Positions 7,584 to 17,300 of a stretch of 34,433 nt of DNA are shown here, piece after piece (the stretch's first letter is position 1; each line of letters opens with the position of its first letter). The stretch comes from Candidatus Gemmiger stercoravium. GTDB lineage: Bacteria; Bacillota; Clostridia; Oscillospirales; Ruminococcaceae. A program made the translations under genes and the position numbers. The stretch spans positions 1 to 34,433 of the forward strand of contig DWWE01000002.1 in NCBI GenBank assembly GCA_019119835.1. The letters are read 5' to 3'. A model generated the notes under the pieces. It saw only the letters and a list, made by a program, of their open reading frames with translations, was not told where the DNA came from and made no database searches.

Positions 7584-8432
7584 ATGGCCGTAAAGGTAAC
7601 GGAGGCTGACTGGTTGTCAGAAGAAGATCATCTCGCGCTCCGCGGCGGCTTGAAGGGCCGCATGGCGAAGGAGTTCTGCGTCTTGCAGGGGCAGTCGGAA
7701 GCACTGTATCGGTACATGGATTGCCACGCCCCGGAACCCCTGCGGAGCGCGGGAATGAAAACACTGGCGGAGATGCGGCAAAGCATCACCGTGCTGGAGC
7801 GTCTGGCCAAAAGTGCGGCCGACCTTGCACTGGGGGCGGTGCTGGGCCCACCGCTGGAAGAACGGCCGCAGAAGACCCTTGAACTGGTTCAGTTCCTTCG
7901 GGATTTCAGCGAATGCGTCAATGAGGAACTGGCCACCATCCACAATCCGATGCGCGTGAAGGTGGAAGGCGGCGGATTTTTCTGCGTTCCTGCGCGGGAT
8001 GGCGTGCTGGAGATCCTGCTGGCCAACCTTTTCTCCAACGCGGCCAGGAACGGCGCCAGCTATGCGGTGGTGCGCTGTCTGCCGGGCCGGGTCCTGGAAT
8101 ATGAGGACGACAGCCGCGGCCTGAACGACGCCGCCGTTCGCCTGCTGCATGACGGGATGGCTGACCAGCAGATGATGGAGCGGGGCGGGATCGGGCTGCT
8201 GATGGTGCGGCACTGCTCCCTCGCGCTGGGCTGGGGACTGCATTGCTTCCATCAGGCCCAGGGGGTCCACATGACCCTGCAGGTGCCGCCTTTTGAGCCG
8301 GACAACCGGGTGATCCTGCTGGAAGATGATTCGCTGGACCGCGAGATACGCAAGGACCGGATGCGGTTGCTGCTGCAAAGGGAATTTGTCTCCCTCCTGC
8401 CGGAAGGGAAAGAGGCAGAAGGAACGATTTGA
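7584..8432 (+). CDS. Histidine-kinase-like GHKL ATPase lacking a phosphoacceptor histidine
   Basis: The 282-residue cytoplasmic protein has no membrane segment. Residues 58-83 form a helix in the place of the dimerisation/phosphotransfer helix but with MRQSITVLERL, lacking the H-x-(D/E) pair. The GHKL ATP-binding domain follows: N-box ILLANLFSNAARNG (Asn148, Asn152), a degenerate G1 box YEDDSRGL (Asp175/176), and G2 box ERGGIGLLMVRH. A tail of about 40 residues starts NRVILLEDDSLDREI, like the first strand and helix of a receiver domain, then stops. AAGGAG overlaps the previous gene's stop and sits eight bases before the ATG, so translation is coupled to the Spo0A-like gene. It may modulate that regulator by binding or ATP-dependent change rather than by phosphotransfer. 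Confidence 0.8.
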   Translation: MAVKVTEADWLSEEDHLALRGGLKGRMAKEFCVLQGQSEALYRYMDCHAPEPLRSAGMKTLAEMRQSITVLERLAKSAADLALGAVLGPPLEERPQKTLELVQFLRDFSECVNEELATIHNPMRVKVEGGGFFCVPARDGVLEILLANLFSNAARNGASYAVVRCLPGRVLEYEDDSRGLNDAAVRLLHDGMADQQMMERGGIGLLMVRHCSLALGWGLHCFHQAQGVHMTLQVPPFEPDNRVILLEDDSLDREIRKDRMRLLLQREFVSLLPEGKEAEGTI

Positions 8433-8437
8433 AAGTA

Positions 8438-8473
8438 CACACCGGGCTTTTCGGGGCCCGGTGTGAATTTTTT
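8438..8473 (+). terminator. Terminator of the Spo0A-like operon
   Basis: CACACCGGGC and GCCCGGTGTG form a 10-bp stem with an 8-nt loop, followed by AA and six T residues. It starts six bases after the stop codon and separates this operon from pyrH. Confidence 0.9.
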
Positions 8474-8494
8474 ATGCCTTTTTTGTCCGTCTTA

Positions 8495-8523
8495 TTTACT
8501 TTGCGGGCAAACTATTGTAAAAT
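8495..8523 (+). promoter_or_regulatory. Promoter of the pyrH-polC operon
   Basis: TTTACT (8495-8500) and TAAAAT (8518-8523) are 17 bp apart, about 40 bases before the pyrH start and just past the upstream terminator. It is the only clear promoter seen ahead of the long housekeeping operon. Confidence 0.65.
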
Positions 8524-8560
8524 ATCGATATATGAGATTTGTCAGGTGGTGCATAGAAAT

Positions 8561-9268
8561 ATGGAGCTGAAGTACAAACGTATTCTGCTGAAACTCAGCG
8601 GCGAAGCGCTGGCGGGTGAGAAAAAGTCCGGCTTTGACGAGGCGGTGATCGCTTCGATCTGCGGCGGGATCCGCAAAGCCCACGACCAGGGGGTGCAGAT
8701 CGGCATTGTGGTCGGCGGCGGCAACTTCTGGCGCGGCCGTTCCAGCGGCAAGATGGACCGCATGGATGCCGACAAGATCGGGATGCTGGCGACCGTGATG
8801 AACGCGCTGGCGGTAAAAGACGCGCTGCGCCAGCAGGGGGTGCCTGCGGTGGTGATGACCAGCGCGGTGATGCCCCAGGTGGCCGAAACCTTCACCAGCG
8901 ACAAGGCGATCGCCGCGCTGGAGGCGGGCACCATCGTGGTGTTTGGCGGCGGGACCGGCAACCCGATCTTTTCCACCGATACCGCGTCGGCGCTGCGCGC
9001 CTTGGAGATCAGCGCCGATGCGATGCTGAAAGCCACGATGGTGGACGGCGTGTACGACAAGGACCCCCACAAGTATCCCGACGCGGTCCGGTATGAGACC
9101 CTGACCTTCACCAAGGTGCTGGATGAGCGCCTGGCTGTGATGGATTCCACCGCGGCCAGCCTGTGCCGGGACAACGACCTGCCGATCCTGGTGTTCGATC
9201 TGGGCGACCCGGACAACATCGCCCGCGCCGCCTGCGGGGAAAAGGTGGGAACTCTGGTCAGGGAATAA
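8561..9268 (+). CDS. pyrH: UMP kinase
   Basis: The 235-residue protein has the amino-acid-kinase fold features of bacterial UMP kinase: the phosphate-binding KLSGEAL, VGGGNFWRGR, GGGTGNPIFSTDTASALRA, and the YDKDPHKYPDA segment. It phosphorylates UMP to UDP in pyrimidine nucleotide synthesis. I chose ATG at 8561 because the family starts close to the KRILLKLSG motif; AGGTGG lies upstream at a somewhat long spacing. The upstream rpsB-tsf pair usual in Firmicutes is absent here. frr follows after 63 bases. Confidence 0.96.
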   Translation: MELKYKRILLKLSGEALAGEKKSGFDEAVIASICGGIRKAHDQGVQIGIVVGGGNFWRGRSSGKMDRMDADKIGMLATVMNALAVKDALRQQGVPAVVMTSAVMPQVAETFTSDKAIAALEAGTIVVFGGGTGNPIFSTDTASALRALEISADAMLKATMVDGVYDKDPHKYPDAVRYETLTFTKVLDERLAVMDSTAASLCRDNDLPILVFDLGDPDNIARAACGEKVGTLVRE

Positions 9269-9331
9269 GCCCTGGCTTTCGATGAAACCTGTGGCCGATG
9301 CGGCCGCTTTATGAACGAAAAGGAGATAATT

Positions 9332-9886
9332 ATGAGCAGCACGACCAAAATTTACGAAGAAAAGATGACCAACTGCATCAACCACCTGACCCGCGAACTG
9401 GCGACCATCCGCGCCGGCCGTGCCAACCCGGCTATTCTGGACAAGGTGCTGGTGGAGTATTACGGCACGCCGACCCCGGTCAACCAGATTGCCGCCATCG
9501 CGGTGGCGGAAGCCCGCATCCTGACCATCACCCCCTGGGACGCCAAGATGGTCAAGGAGATCACCCGTGCGATCCAGACCAGCGACATCGGCATCAACCC
9601 CATCGACGACGGACATACGATCCGGCTGATCTTCCCGGCCCCCACTGAGGAGCGCCGCAAGCAGCTGACCAAGGATGTCCAGAAGCAGGGTGAGGAGACC
9701 AAGGTGGCGGTGCGCAACGTCCGCCGCGAGGCCATGGACAAGTTCAAGGCCATGAAGAAGGCCGGCGAGCTGACCGAAGACGACCAGAAGAACCTGGAGG
9801 AAGAGGTCCAGAAACTGACGGACAAATATGTCAAGGTAATTGATGAGACCTGCGCCGCCAAGAACCAGGAGATCATGGAGGTCTGA
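9332..9886 (+). CDS. frr: Ribosome recycling factor
   Basis: The 184-residue product matches ribosome recycling factor in length and sequence: a long helix with TRELATIRAGRANPAILD, the VEYYGTPTPVNQIAAI domain, and the C-terminal helices RKQLTKDVQKQGEE and VRNVRREAMDKFK. With EF-G it splits post-termination ribosomes. ATG at 9332 follows AAAAGGAGA; a slightly earlier in-frame ATG at 9311 precedes that site and is unlikely. Confidence 0.97.
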   Translation: MSSTTKIYEEKMTNCINHLTRELATIRAGRANPAILDKVLVEYYGTPTPVNQIAAIAVAEARILTITPWDAKMVKEITRAIQTSDIGINPIDDGHTIRLIFPAPTEERRKQLTKDVQKQGEETKVAVRNVRREAMDKFKAMKKAGELTEDDQKNLEEEVQKLTDKYVKVIDETCAAKNQEIMEV

Positions 9887-9907
9887 TCCGTCCCCGGATT
9901 CCCGTTG

Positions 9908-9935
9908 TGTGCCGCGCCGTTTGCTGCGCGGCACA
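9908..9935 (+). other. Hairpin in the frr-cdsA gap
   Basis: TGTGCCGCGC and GCGCGGCACA form a 10-bp stem with an 8-nt loop, not followed by a T-run. It sits in the 135-base space where uppS is usually found. It may be an RNA processing or stability element; no function is shown. Confidence 0.5.
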
Positions 9936-10021
9936 TGCCATATCCCGGCAAGTACGGTGCGCCGGCTGCATATACTGTACAACAAAGCCGCGCCCACTGC
10001 CCCGAAAGGAAAGACCATCCT

Positions 10022-10888
10022 ATGAAGACCCGCATTGTGACAGCCGCTGTCGGCCTGTGTATTCTGGCCATCGTGCTCGCTTTTTTTGATACCGTTCTGT
10101 TTGACCTGGCCCTGGCGCTGATCTGCCTGATCGGCATACACGAGGTGTACTCCGCCATGGGCTTCGGCCGGCGGCAGTGGTATCTGTTTGCGGCCGCGGT
10201 GCCCTACACGCTGCTGATCATGTTGTCCAGCAGCGCCGCCGTTCGGGCGCTGGTTCTGCCGGCCAGTTTCCTGGTCGTACTGTTTTATAATATCTGCCTG
10301 ATCGCCAACCACGGTACGCTGGACTTCGGCCGCCTGGCCGGGTTCGTGTATTTCGGCGGGGTGATCGTCTTCTGCTTCTATTCGCTTGTCCACCTCAAAC
10401 GTGTTCTGCCGCCCGAAAAGTTCGGCTGTGATGCGATCTATTTTATCCTGCTGGTGCTGTGCTTTGCCTGGGGCGGCGACACGTCGGCATACTTTGCCGG
10501 CCGCGCCTTCGGCCGGCACAAGCTGGCGCCGATCGTCAGCCCCCACAAAACGGTGGAAGGGGCCATCGGCGGCGTGGTCGGCAGCATGGCGGCGGGGGTG
10601 CTGGTCACCTTCGCTTACAGCCTGCTGGACGGCAGCTTCCCGCTGCTGACCGTGGAGGTCACGGCCCGGGGGTATCTTGCCATCCTGGCGCTGGGGGCTG
10701 TCGCCTCGGTGCTGGGCATCCTGGGCGATCTGTTCGCCTCCGCCGTCAAACGTCAGGTCGGCATCAAGGACTACGGCACCATCTTCCCCGGCCATGGCGG
10801 CATTCTTGACCGGTTCGACAGCGTCATGTTCATTGCGCCGTTCGTTTCCATCGCTGTGCGGCATTTCTTCTACCTGCTTGCACGCTGA
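10022..10888 (+). CDS. cdsA: Phosphatidate cytidylyltransferase
   Basis: The 288-residue integral membrane protein has many hydrophobic helices and ends with the CdsA signature: SAVKRQVGIKDYG then PGHGGILDRFDS near residues 240-270. It makes CDP-diacylglycerol from phosphatidic acid and CTP, the branch point of phospholipid synthesis. ATG at 10022 was chosen because the protein then begins MKTRIVTAAVGLC with AAAGGAAAG upstream; the longer frame covers the intergenic hairpin. dxr follows after 22 bases. Confidence 0.96.
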   Translation: MKTRIVTAAVGLCILAIVLAFFDTVLFDLALALICLIGIHEVYSAMGFGRRQWYLFAAAVPYTLLIMLSSSAAVRALVLPASFLVVLFYNICLIANHGTLDFGRLAGFVYFGGVIVFCFYSLVHLKRVLPPEKFGCDAIYFILLVLCFAWGGDTSAYFAGRAFGRHKLAPIVSPHKTVEGAIGGVVGSMAAGVLVTFAYSLLDGSFPLLTVEVTARGYLAILALGAVASVLGILGDLFASAVKRQVGIKDYGTIFPGHGGILDRFDSVMFIAPFVSIAVRHFFYLLAR

Positions 10889-10910
10889 GCCTTCCAAAAG
10901 GGGAGTCGTT

Positions 10911-12062
10911 ATGAGTAAAAAGATCACGCTGCTGGGTTCCACCGGTTCCATCGGGACCCAGAGCCTGGATGTGGCCCGTATGCACGGGTATGAGATCTTC
11001 GGCCTGGCGGCCAACAGCCGGGTGGATGTGCTGATGGACCAGATTGCGGAATTCCACCCCCGCTATGTGGCGGTGGCAAACCCGGAAGCCTTTGAGACGC
11101 TGTCCGCCCGGCTGGGCGGACAGGCCGACGCCCCCCGTCTGCTCAAAGGGGCGGAAGGGATCCGGGAACTGGCTGCGATGGACGGCCCGGATGTGGTGCT
11201 GAACGCGGTGGTCGGCATTGCCGGCCTGGCTGCTTCGCTGGCGGCCATCGAGAGCGGGCACGACCTGGCGCTGGCCAACAAGGAAAGTCTTGTCACCGGC
11301 GGCCACCTGGTGACCGATGCGGTCCGCCGCAAGGGCGTTCATCTGCTGCCGGTGGACAGCGAACATTCGGCCATCTTCCAGTGTCTGCAGGACCAGCACG
11401 CCGCAAAGCGGCTGACCAAGATCCTGCTGACCGCCTCCGGCGGGCCTTTCTTCGGCATGAAAACCGAGCAGCTGGCCGGCAAGACGAAGGCGGACGCCCT
11501 CAAGCATCCCAACTGGAACATGGGGGCAAAAATCACCATTGACTCGGCCACCCTGATGAACAAGGGGCTGGAGCTAATCGAGGCTGTCTGGCTGTTCGGT
11601 CTGCCGGAAGACCGCATCCAGATCGTGCTCCAGCGGGAGAGCATCATCCACTCGGCGGTACAGTTTGCCGACAATTCGGTGATCGCCCAGATGGGGGTGC
11701 CGGATATGCGCATTCCCATTCAGTACGCGCTGACCTGGCCCGACCGGCTGCCCAGCCCGGTGCCCGAACTGGATTTCACGACGCTGGGGCATCTGAGCTT
11801 TGCGGTGGCGGATGAGGAGACCTTCCGCTGCCTCGCCGCCTGCAAAAAGGCGATCCGCAAAGGCGGGCTGGCTCCCTGCGCGGCCAACGGCGCCAATGAG
11901 GAGGCCGTGCGGCTGTTCCTGCAGGACAAGATCGGCTTTTTGGACATCGGCCGCCTGGTGGAAGGCGTGGTGGACAGCGACGACTTCGGCGGCGACTACA
12001 CGCTGCAGGATGTGTGGGAGTGCGACGCCATGGCCAGGGCCTATGTGCGCAGCCATCTTTGA
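10911..12062 (+). CDS. dxr: 1-deoxy-D-xylulose 5-phosphate reductoisomerase
   Basis: The 383-residue protein starts MSKKITLLGSTGSIG, with the NADPH-binding GSTGSIG loop at residues 9-15. Further motifs are ANKESLVTGG, the metal/substrate site VDSEHSAIFQ, the flexible loop TASGGPFFGM, and HPNWNMGAKITIDSATLMNK. It performs the first committed step of the MEP isoprenoid pathway, making 2-C-methyl-D-erythritol 4-phosphate. Start ATG at 10911 follows AAGGGGAG. It sits directly before rseP, and ispG of the same pathway is two genes downstream. Confidence 0.97.
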   Translation: MSKKITLLGSTGSIGTQSLDVARMHGYEIFGLAANSRVDVLMDQIAEFHPRYVAVANPEAFETLSARLGGQADAPRLLKGAEGIRELAAMDGPDVVLNAVVGIAGLAASLAAIESGHDLALANKESLVTGGHLVTDAVRRKGVHLLPVDSEHSAIFQCLQDQHAAKRLTKILLTASGGPFFGMKTEQLAGKTKADALKHPNWNMGAKITIDSATLMNKGLELIEAVWLFGLPEDRIQIVLQRESIIHSAVQFADNSVIAQMGVPDMRIPIQYALTWPDRLPSPVPELDFTTLGHLSFAVADEETFRCLAACKKAIRKGGLAPCAANGANEEAVRLFLQDKIGFLDIGRLVEGVVDSDDFGGDYTLQDVWECDAMARAYVRSHL

Positions 12063-12113
12063 TCGGACACGCGGCGGCCGGCGTCCGCCGGCTGCCGCAC
12101 AAGCGAGGTGTTT

Positions 12114-13226
12114 ATGAACACGATTCTTCTCACGGGGATTGCGACAGTGCTGGTTTTCGGCACGGTGGTGCTGGTGCATGAACTGGGCCACTTCCTGGCG
12201 GCCCGCCGGTTCGGCATCTGGGTGCAGGAATTTTCCATCGGGTTCGGCCCGGCGCTCTGGTCAAGGGTGAAAAAAGGCACACGGTACAGCATCCGCCTGT
12301 TCCCGCTGGGGGGATACAATCTGCTGCCGGGGGAGGATCCGTACACCGACGAGCAGGACGAACAAAACCCGCCGCGCCCGGCCCACAGCCCCTATGACCC
12401 CCGTGCGCCGAAACTGCCGGCCGCCGTGCAGGGCCGCCTTTTTGATGAGGCCAGCCCCTGGCAGCGGTTTTTTGTGATCCTCAGCGGCGCACTGATGAAT
12501 TTCGTGCTGGGGTATCTGGTGCTGATCCTGCTGCTCAGCTGCCAGGGGTCGCTGGCCAGCTGCGTGGTGTACGATTTCCTCGGGGAAAATCCCAGCAGCC
12601 GGGCCAGCGGTCTGCAGGCGGGGGATGAGATCCTGGCTGTCAACGGCCAGACCTGCTTTGTGGCCGAGGACATCGTCTACGAACTGCAGCGGGCCCGGGA
12701 CTATACGGCTTCCATGACGGTATTGCGGGACGGGGAGATCGTCCGGCTGCCTGCGGTCCGCTTTGACAGTGCCACGGCAGAGGACGGCAGCCAGACGATG
12801 GTGCTTGACTTCCAGGTCTACGGCATTGCCAAAACGCCCCACACGGTGGTGTCCTGGGCCGGGCGGTATTTCGCCTATTACGCCCGCGCCATTCTGCGCG
12901 GTTTTGCCGACATGGCCACCGGCCGGGTGGGGATCAACCAGCTTTCCGGGCCGGTGGGGGTCGTCAGCACCATCAGCCAGGCGGTGCAGTATGGCTGGCT
13001 GGATGTGCTGAGCCTGGCGGCCCTCATCACCATCAACGTAGGGATCTTCAACCTGCTGCCGATCCCCGGCCTTGACGGCTTCAAACTCATATTCCTCGCC
13101 ATTGAAGGTCTGTCCGGGCGTGCGGTCCCCCCGCGGGTCCAGGCGGCGTTCAATGCGGCCGGGGTCATTGCGCTGCTGACGCTGATGGTGGCGGTGACCT
13201 TTTCGGATATTGCCAAATTCTTGTGA
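12114..13226 (+). CDS. rseP: Site-2 intramembrane zinc metalloprotease, RseP/RasP family
   Basis: The 370-residue membrane protein has the zinc motif HELGH (His22, Glu23, His26) in its first hydrophobic helix, a PDZ domain around SRASGLQAGDEILAVNG, and a C-terminal membrane helix with NLLPIPGLDG giving the third metal ligand. The usual NLLPIPALDG has Gly in place of Ala. The family cleaves membrane-embedded substrates such as anti-sigma factors and signal peptide remnants. The loop after the first helix is proline-rich and acidic (DEQDEQNPPRP). ATG at 12114 follows GAGG; a GTG two codons earlier overlaps that site. Confidence 0.94.
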   Translation: MNTILLTGIATVLVFGTVVLVHELGHFLAARRFGIWVQEFSIGFGPALWSRVKKGTRYSIRLFPLGGYNLLPGEDPYTDEQDEQNPPRPAHSPYDPRAPKLPAAVQGRLFDEASPWQRFFVILSGALMNFVLGYLVLILLLSCQGSLASCVVYDFLGENPSSRASGLQAGDEILAVNGQTCFVAEDIVYELQRARDYTASMTVLRDGEIVRLPAVRFDSATAEDGSQTMVLDFQVYGIAKTPHTVVSWAGRYFAYYARAILRGFADMATGRVGINQLSGPVGVVSTISQAVQYGWLDVLSLAALITINVGIFNLLPIPGLDGFKLIFLAIEGLSGRAVPPRVQAAFNAAGVIALLTLMVAVTFSDIAKFL

Positions 13227-13241
13227 CAAGGAGTGTCAACT

Positions 13242-14294
13242 ATGGTGCGTCAACCCAAACGGACGGTCAAAATCGGCAACGTGACGATTGGCGGCAACGA
13301 GCCGATCGCCGTGCAGACCATGCTGAATGTGCCCATCCAGGATGTGCAGGGCAATGTGGAACAGGCAAAGCGGGTGGCCAAAGCCGGCTGCCAGATCGTG
13401 CGCGTGACGGTGCCCACGCCGGCGGATGCGGCGGTGGTGGCGGCCATCAAGGAAGCTGTGGACATTCCGGTGGTGGCGGACATCCACTTTGACTACCGCG
13501 CCGCGCTGGCGGCGGTGGATGCCGGCGCCGACAAGATCCGCATCAACCCGGGCAACATCGGTTCGGACGACCGGGTCAAGGCGGTGGCGGATGCCTGCAA
13601 CGCAAAGAACATTCCCATCCGCATCGGGGTCAATGGCGGCAGCCTGGAAAAGCATATTCTGGCCAAGTACGGTGCGCCGGTCCCGGAAGCGATGGTGGAA
13701 AGCGCGCTGTACCATGTGCAGCTGCTGGAAAAGCATGATTTTGACAACATCGTCATTTCGATCAAGTCCTCCAATGTGCCCCGCATGATGGCGGCCTACC
13801 GGATGCTCAGCGCCAAGACCGACTACCCGCTGCATGTGGGGGTGACCGAGGCGGGCGGCAACCGGATGGGGCTGATCAAATCCGGTATGGGCATCGGCGG
13901 GCTGCTGATGGAAGGCATCGGCGACACCCTGCGGGTCAGCCTGACCGACGAACCGGAGAACGAGGTGCTGGCCGGGTACGACATCCTGCGGGCGGTCGGC
14001 TATGCGGTGGCCGGGCCCGAAATCATCAGCTGCCCCACCTGCGGGCGGACCCAGTACCCGATGATGGAGATTGCCCGGGAGGTGGAGGAGCGCCTGCGGG
14101 CGGACGGCTTCAAAAAGCCGCTGAAGATCGCCATTATGGGCTGCATCGTCAACGGCCCGGGCGAAGCCAGCGACGCGGACATCGGCATCGCCGGCGGCAA
14201 GGACGAAGCCCTGCTCTTCATCCGCGGGCAGCGCGTCCGTATGCTCAAGGACCACATTGTGGACCAGCTGATCGACGAGATCTACAAACTCTGA
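13242..14294 (+). CDS. ispG: 4-hydroxy-3-methylbut-2-enyl diphosphate synthase
   Basis: The 350-residue protein begins near RTVKIGNVTIGGNEPIAVQT and has the TIM-barrel region with DIHFDYRAALAA and NPGNIGS. The C-terminal iron-sulfur domain carries Cys264, Cys267 (CPTCGRTQ) and Cys301 (MGCIVNGPGEA, with the conserved Glu). It reduces methylerythritol cyclodiphosphate to HMBPP in the MEP pathway using a [4Fe-4S] cluster. ATG at 13242 is preceded by AAGGAG at good spacing; the earlier GTG lies inside that site. It belongs to the same operon as dxr. Confidence 0.97.
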   Translation: MVRQPKRTVKIGNVTIGGNEPIAVQTMLNVPIQDVQGNVEQAKRVAKAGCQIVRVTVPTPADAAVVAAIKEAVDIPVVADIHFDYRAALAAVDAGADKIRINPGNIGSDDRVKAVADACNAKNIPIRIGVNGGSLEKHILAKYGAPVPEAMVESALYHVQLLEKHDFDNIVISIKSSNVPRMMAAYRMLSAKTDYPLHVGVTEAGGNRMGLIKSGMGIGGLLMEGIGDTLRVSLTDEPENEVLAGYDILRAVGYAVAGPEIISCPTCGRTQYPMMEIAREVEERLRADGFKKPLKIAIMGCIVNGPGEASDADIGIAGGKDEALLFIRGQRVRMLKDHIVDQLIDEIYKL

Positions 14295-14316
14295 AAGACC
14301 AGGCAAAGGAGAACCC

Positions 14317-17300
14317 TTGAAACCTCTTGTGACACAAGTCTGGCCGCAGTTCACGGCCGACGCACAGTTCAATACAGCCTTTGGCGGGGTGGTGGTGGAA
14401 CGGGTGGAACTGTTCCGTACCTCCCGCAAGGTCATCATCAGCCTGCGCAGTGCCGACCCGCTGGACCCGGCGCTGTGCGGGCGCCTTTTGGCTTCGCTGA
14501 ACACGCTGTTTGCCGGGTATGAACTGCAGCTGAAAAACTACTTCAACTACAATGCCATCACCCCCGAAGCGGTGGGCCTGCTGGTTGAGGAACTCAAGCA
14601 GGAAGGAATGCCGGTCAACGGCTTTTTGGACAAGCAGCAGCCGGTGGTGTTCGAGCCGGACGGCCTGACCGTTCGGGTGAACGCGGGGCGCACGATCCTG
14701 GAAAGCGTCGAATTTCCCCGCCACCTGGCGGAGCGGATCCAGGAACGCACCGGTTCGCTGCCCATCGTGCGGATGAAGGACGTGGGGGTCCAGCTGGACG
14801 CCGAGGCCATGGAACGCCGGGTGGCGGAAAAGGCGCCGGCGGTGCAGTTCAAGGCCAAGGAGGAGGTCGCGCCCTTCACCATCGACGGGCTGGAACTTTC
14901 CGGCAAGCCGGCCAAGCTGTTCCACGGCAAATCCTTCAAGCCTGCGGACCTGCGCCCGCTCAACGATCTGGGCGACGGCGGCAAGATCACGGTCTGGGGC
15001 GACGTGTTCGCCACCGAGGTCAAGGGCAACCGCCGCAAGATCTATTTCACCTCCATCACCGACTACAACGGTTCCATCAACCTCAAGGTCCTGGGGGATG
15101 ACGGCGAGGACATGTCCAAATGGGAGGGCCTTAAACCCGGCACGACCCTGATTGTGCGGGGCAACTATACCTACGACAAGTACGAGCGGGACTATGTCCT
15201 GCTGCCCTACGATGTGCTGCAGGTGGAGCGGATGCCCCGCCAGGATACGGCGCCGGACGGGCAGAAGCGGGTGGAACTGCACCTGCACACCAAATCCAGC
15301 TCGATGGACGGTTTCTGCGACCCGGGCAAGGTCGTGCGGCTGGCCCACCGTATGGGTCACCGGGCCATTGCCATCACCGACCACGGCGTCTGCCAGGGGT
15401 ATCCCGAAGCCATGCTGGCGGCGGACGATATCCACAAATCAGACCCGGATTTCAAGCTGATCTACGGGTGCGAAGCCTATTTTGTGGACGACATGGTCCC
15501 GACCGTCTATGGCGGGGCCTGTATGCCGCTGACCGACAGCTTTGTGGTCTTTGATACCGAAACGACCGGCCTGGACTCCAACAATGACCGCCTGACCGAG
15601 ATCGGCGCGGTGTTTGTGGAGAACGGACGGATCCGGGAGGACAAGAAGTTTGCCACCTTTGTCAACCCCGGCCGGCCGATCCCGGCGAAGGTGGTGGAAC
15701 TGACCGGCATCAACGACGGAATGGTGGCCGATGCCCCCACGCCGGAACAGGCGATCCGGCAGTTCAAGGAATTCTGCGGCGACCATATCCTTGTGGCCCA
15801 CAACGCCAACAGCTTCGACATGCTGTTCATCCGCAAAGCGGGGGCCCGGGCAGGCGTCAGCTTTGACAACACCTATGTGGATACGCTGCCGATGGGCCAG
15901 GCGCTCTATCCGGGGCTGCGCAACTACAAACTGGATACCATCAACAAACACCTGGAGATCCCGCCCTTCAACCACCACCGCGCCGTGGACGACGCGATGG
16001 CGCTGGCCCGCATCTTTGAAAAAATGCTGGAGGATCTGCGGGAGAAGGGCATCCAGACGGTGGAGGAGATCAACACCGGCCTGGGCGGCAACAAAGAGGT
16101 GCTGAAAAAGAAATACTACCACCTGATCATTCTGGTCAAGAACCAGACCGGGCTGAAGAACCTCTACCGCATCGTCAGCGAAGCCCACACCAAGTATTTC
16201 TTCAAAAAACCGCGGGTGCCCCGCAGCGTGCTCAACCAGTACCGGGAAGGGCTGCTGCTCTCCTCGGCCTGTGAAGCAGGTGAGCTTTACAAGGCCATCA
16301 CCGAGGGGAAGAGCCATGACGAGCTGGTGCGCATCGCCAAATACTACGACATTCTTGAGATCCAGCCCCTTGGCAACAACGAATTCATGGTCCGCAACGG
16401 CCAGGTGGACTCCATCGAGGCGGTGAAAAACTTCAACCGGACGGTGGTGCAGCTGGGCGAAGAACTCCACAAACCGGTTATTGCCACCGGCGACGTACAC
16501 TTCCAGGAACCGGAGGATGCAGCCTACCGGGCCATCCTGCAGGCCGGCAGCGGTTTCAAGGACGCCGACAACCAGGCCCCGCTGTTCTACCGCACCACCC
16601 CCGATATGCTGGAAGACTTCAGCTACCTGGGCAAAGAGAAAGCCTACGAGGTGGTGGTCACCAACCCCAACAAGGTGGCGGCTACCATCGACGGCAACCT
16701 GCGCGCCATCCCGAAGGGAACCTACCCGCCCTCCATCCCCGGCGCGGAGGACCAGCTCCGCAGCGGTACCTGGGAACATGCCCGCAAGGGGTATGGCGAC
16801 CCGCTGCCGGATATCCTGCAAAAGCGGCTGAAAAAGGAGTTGGATTCCATCTGCGGCCACGGGTACGCCGTTTTGTACGTCATCGCGGTCAAGCTGGTGG
16901 CCTTCTCCAACGCGGGCGGCTACCAGGTGGGCAGCCGTGGTTCGGTCGGCTCCTCGGCCGTGGCGCACTTTGCCGGCATCTCGGAGGTCAACAGTATGCC
17001 GCCCCACTACCTGTGCCCCGAATGCCAGCACAGTGAGTGGATCGACGACGGCGTGACGATGGATGGCTTTGACCTGCCGGACAAAAAGTGCCCGGTCTGC
17101 GGTACCGCGATGATCATGGATGGCCATGACATCCCCTTCGAAACCTTCCTGGGCTTTTACGGCGACAAGGAACCGGATATCGACCTGAACTTTTCCGGCA
17201 TGTATCAGTCCAACGTCCACCGGTATACCGAGGAACTGTTCGGCAAGGAAAACGTCTTCAAGGCGGGCACGGTCTCCGGTCTTCAGGACAAGACCGCGTA

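Noticed and set aside
8492-11014. An 840-codon minus-strand frame opposite pyrH, frr and cdsA
   Set aside because: It is antisense to three conserved genes and their spacers, without domain or start signal.
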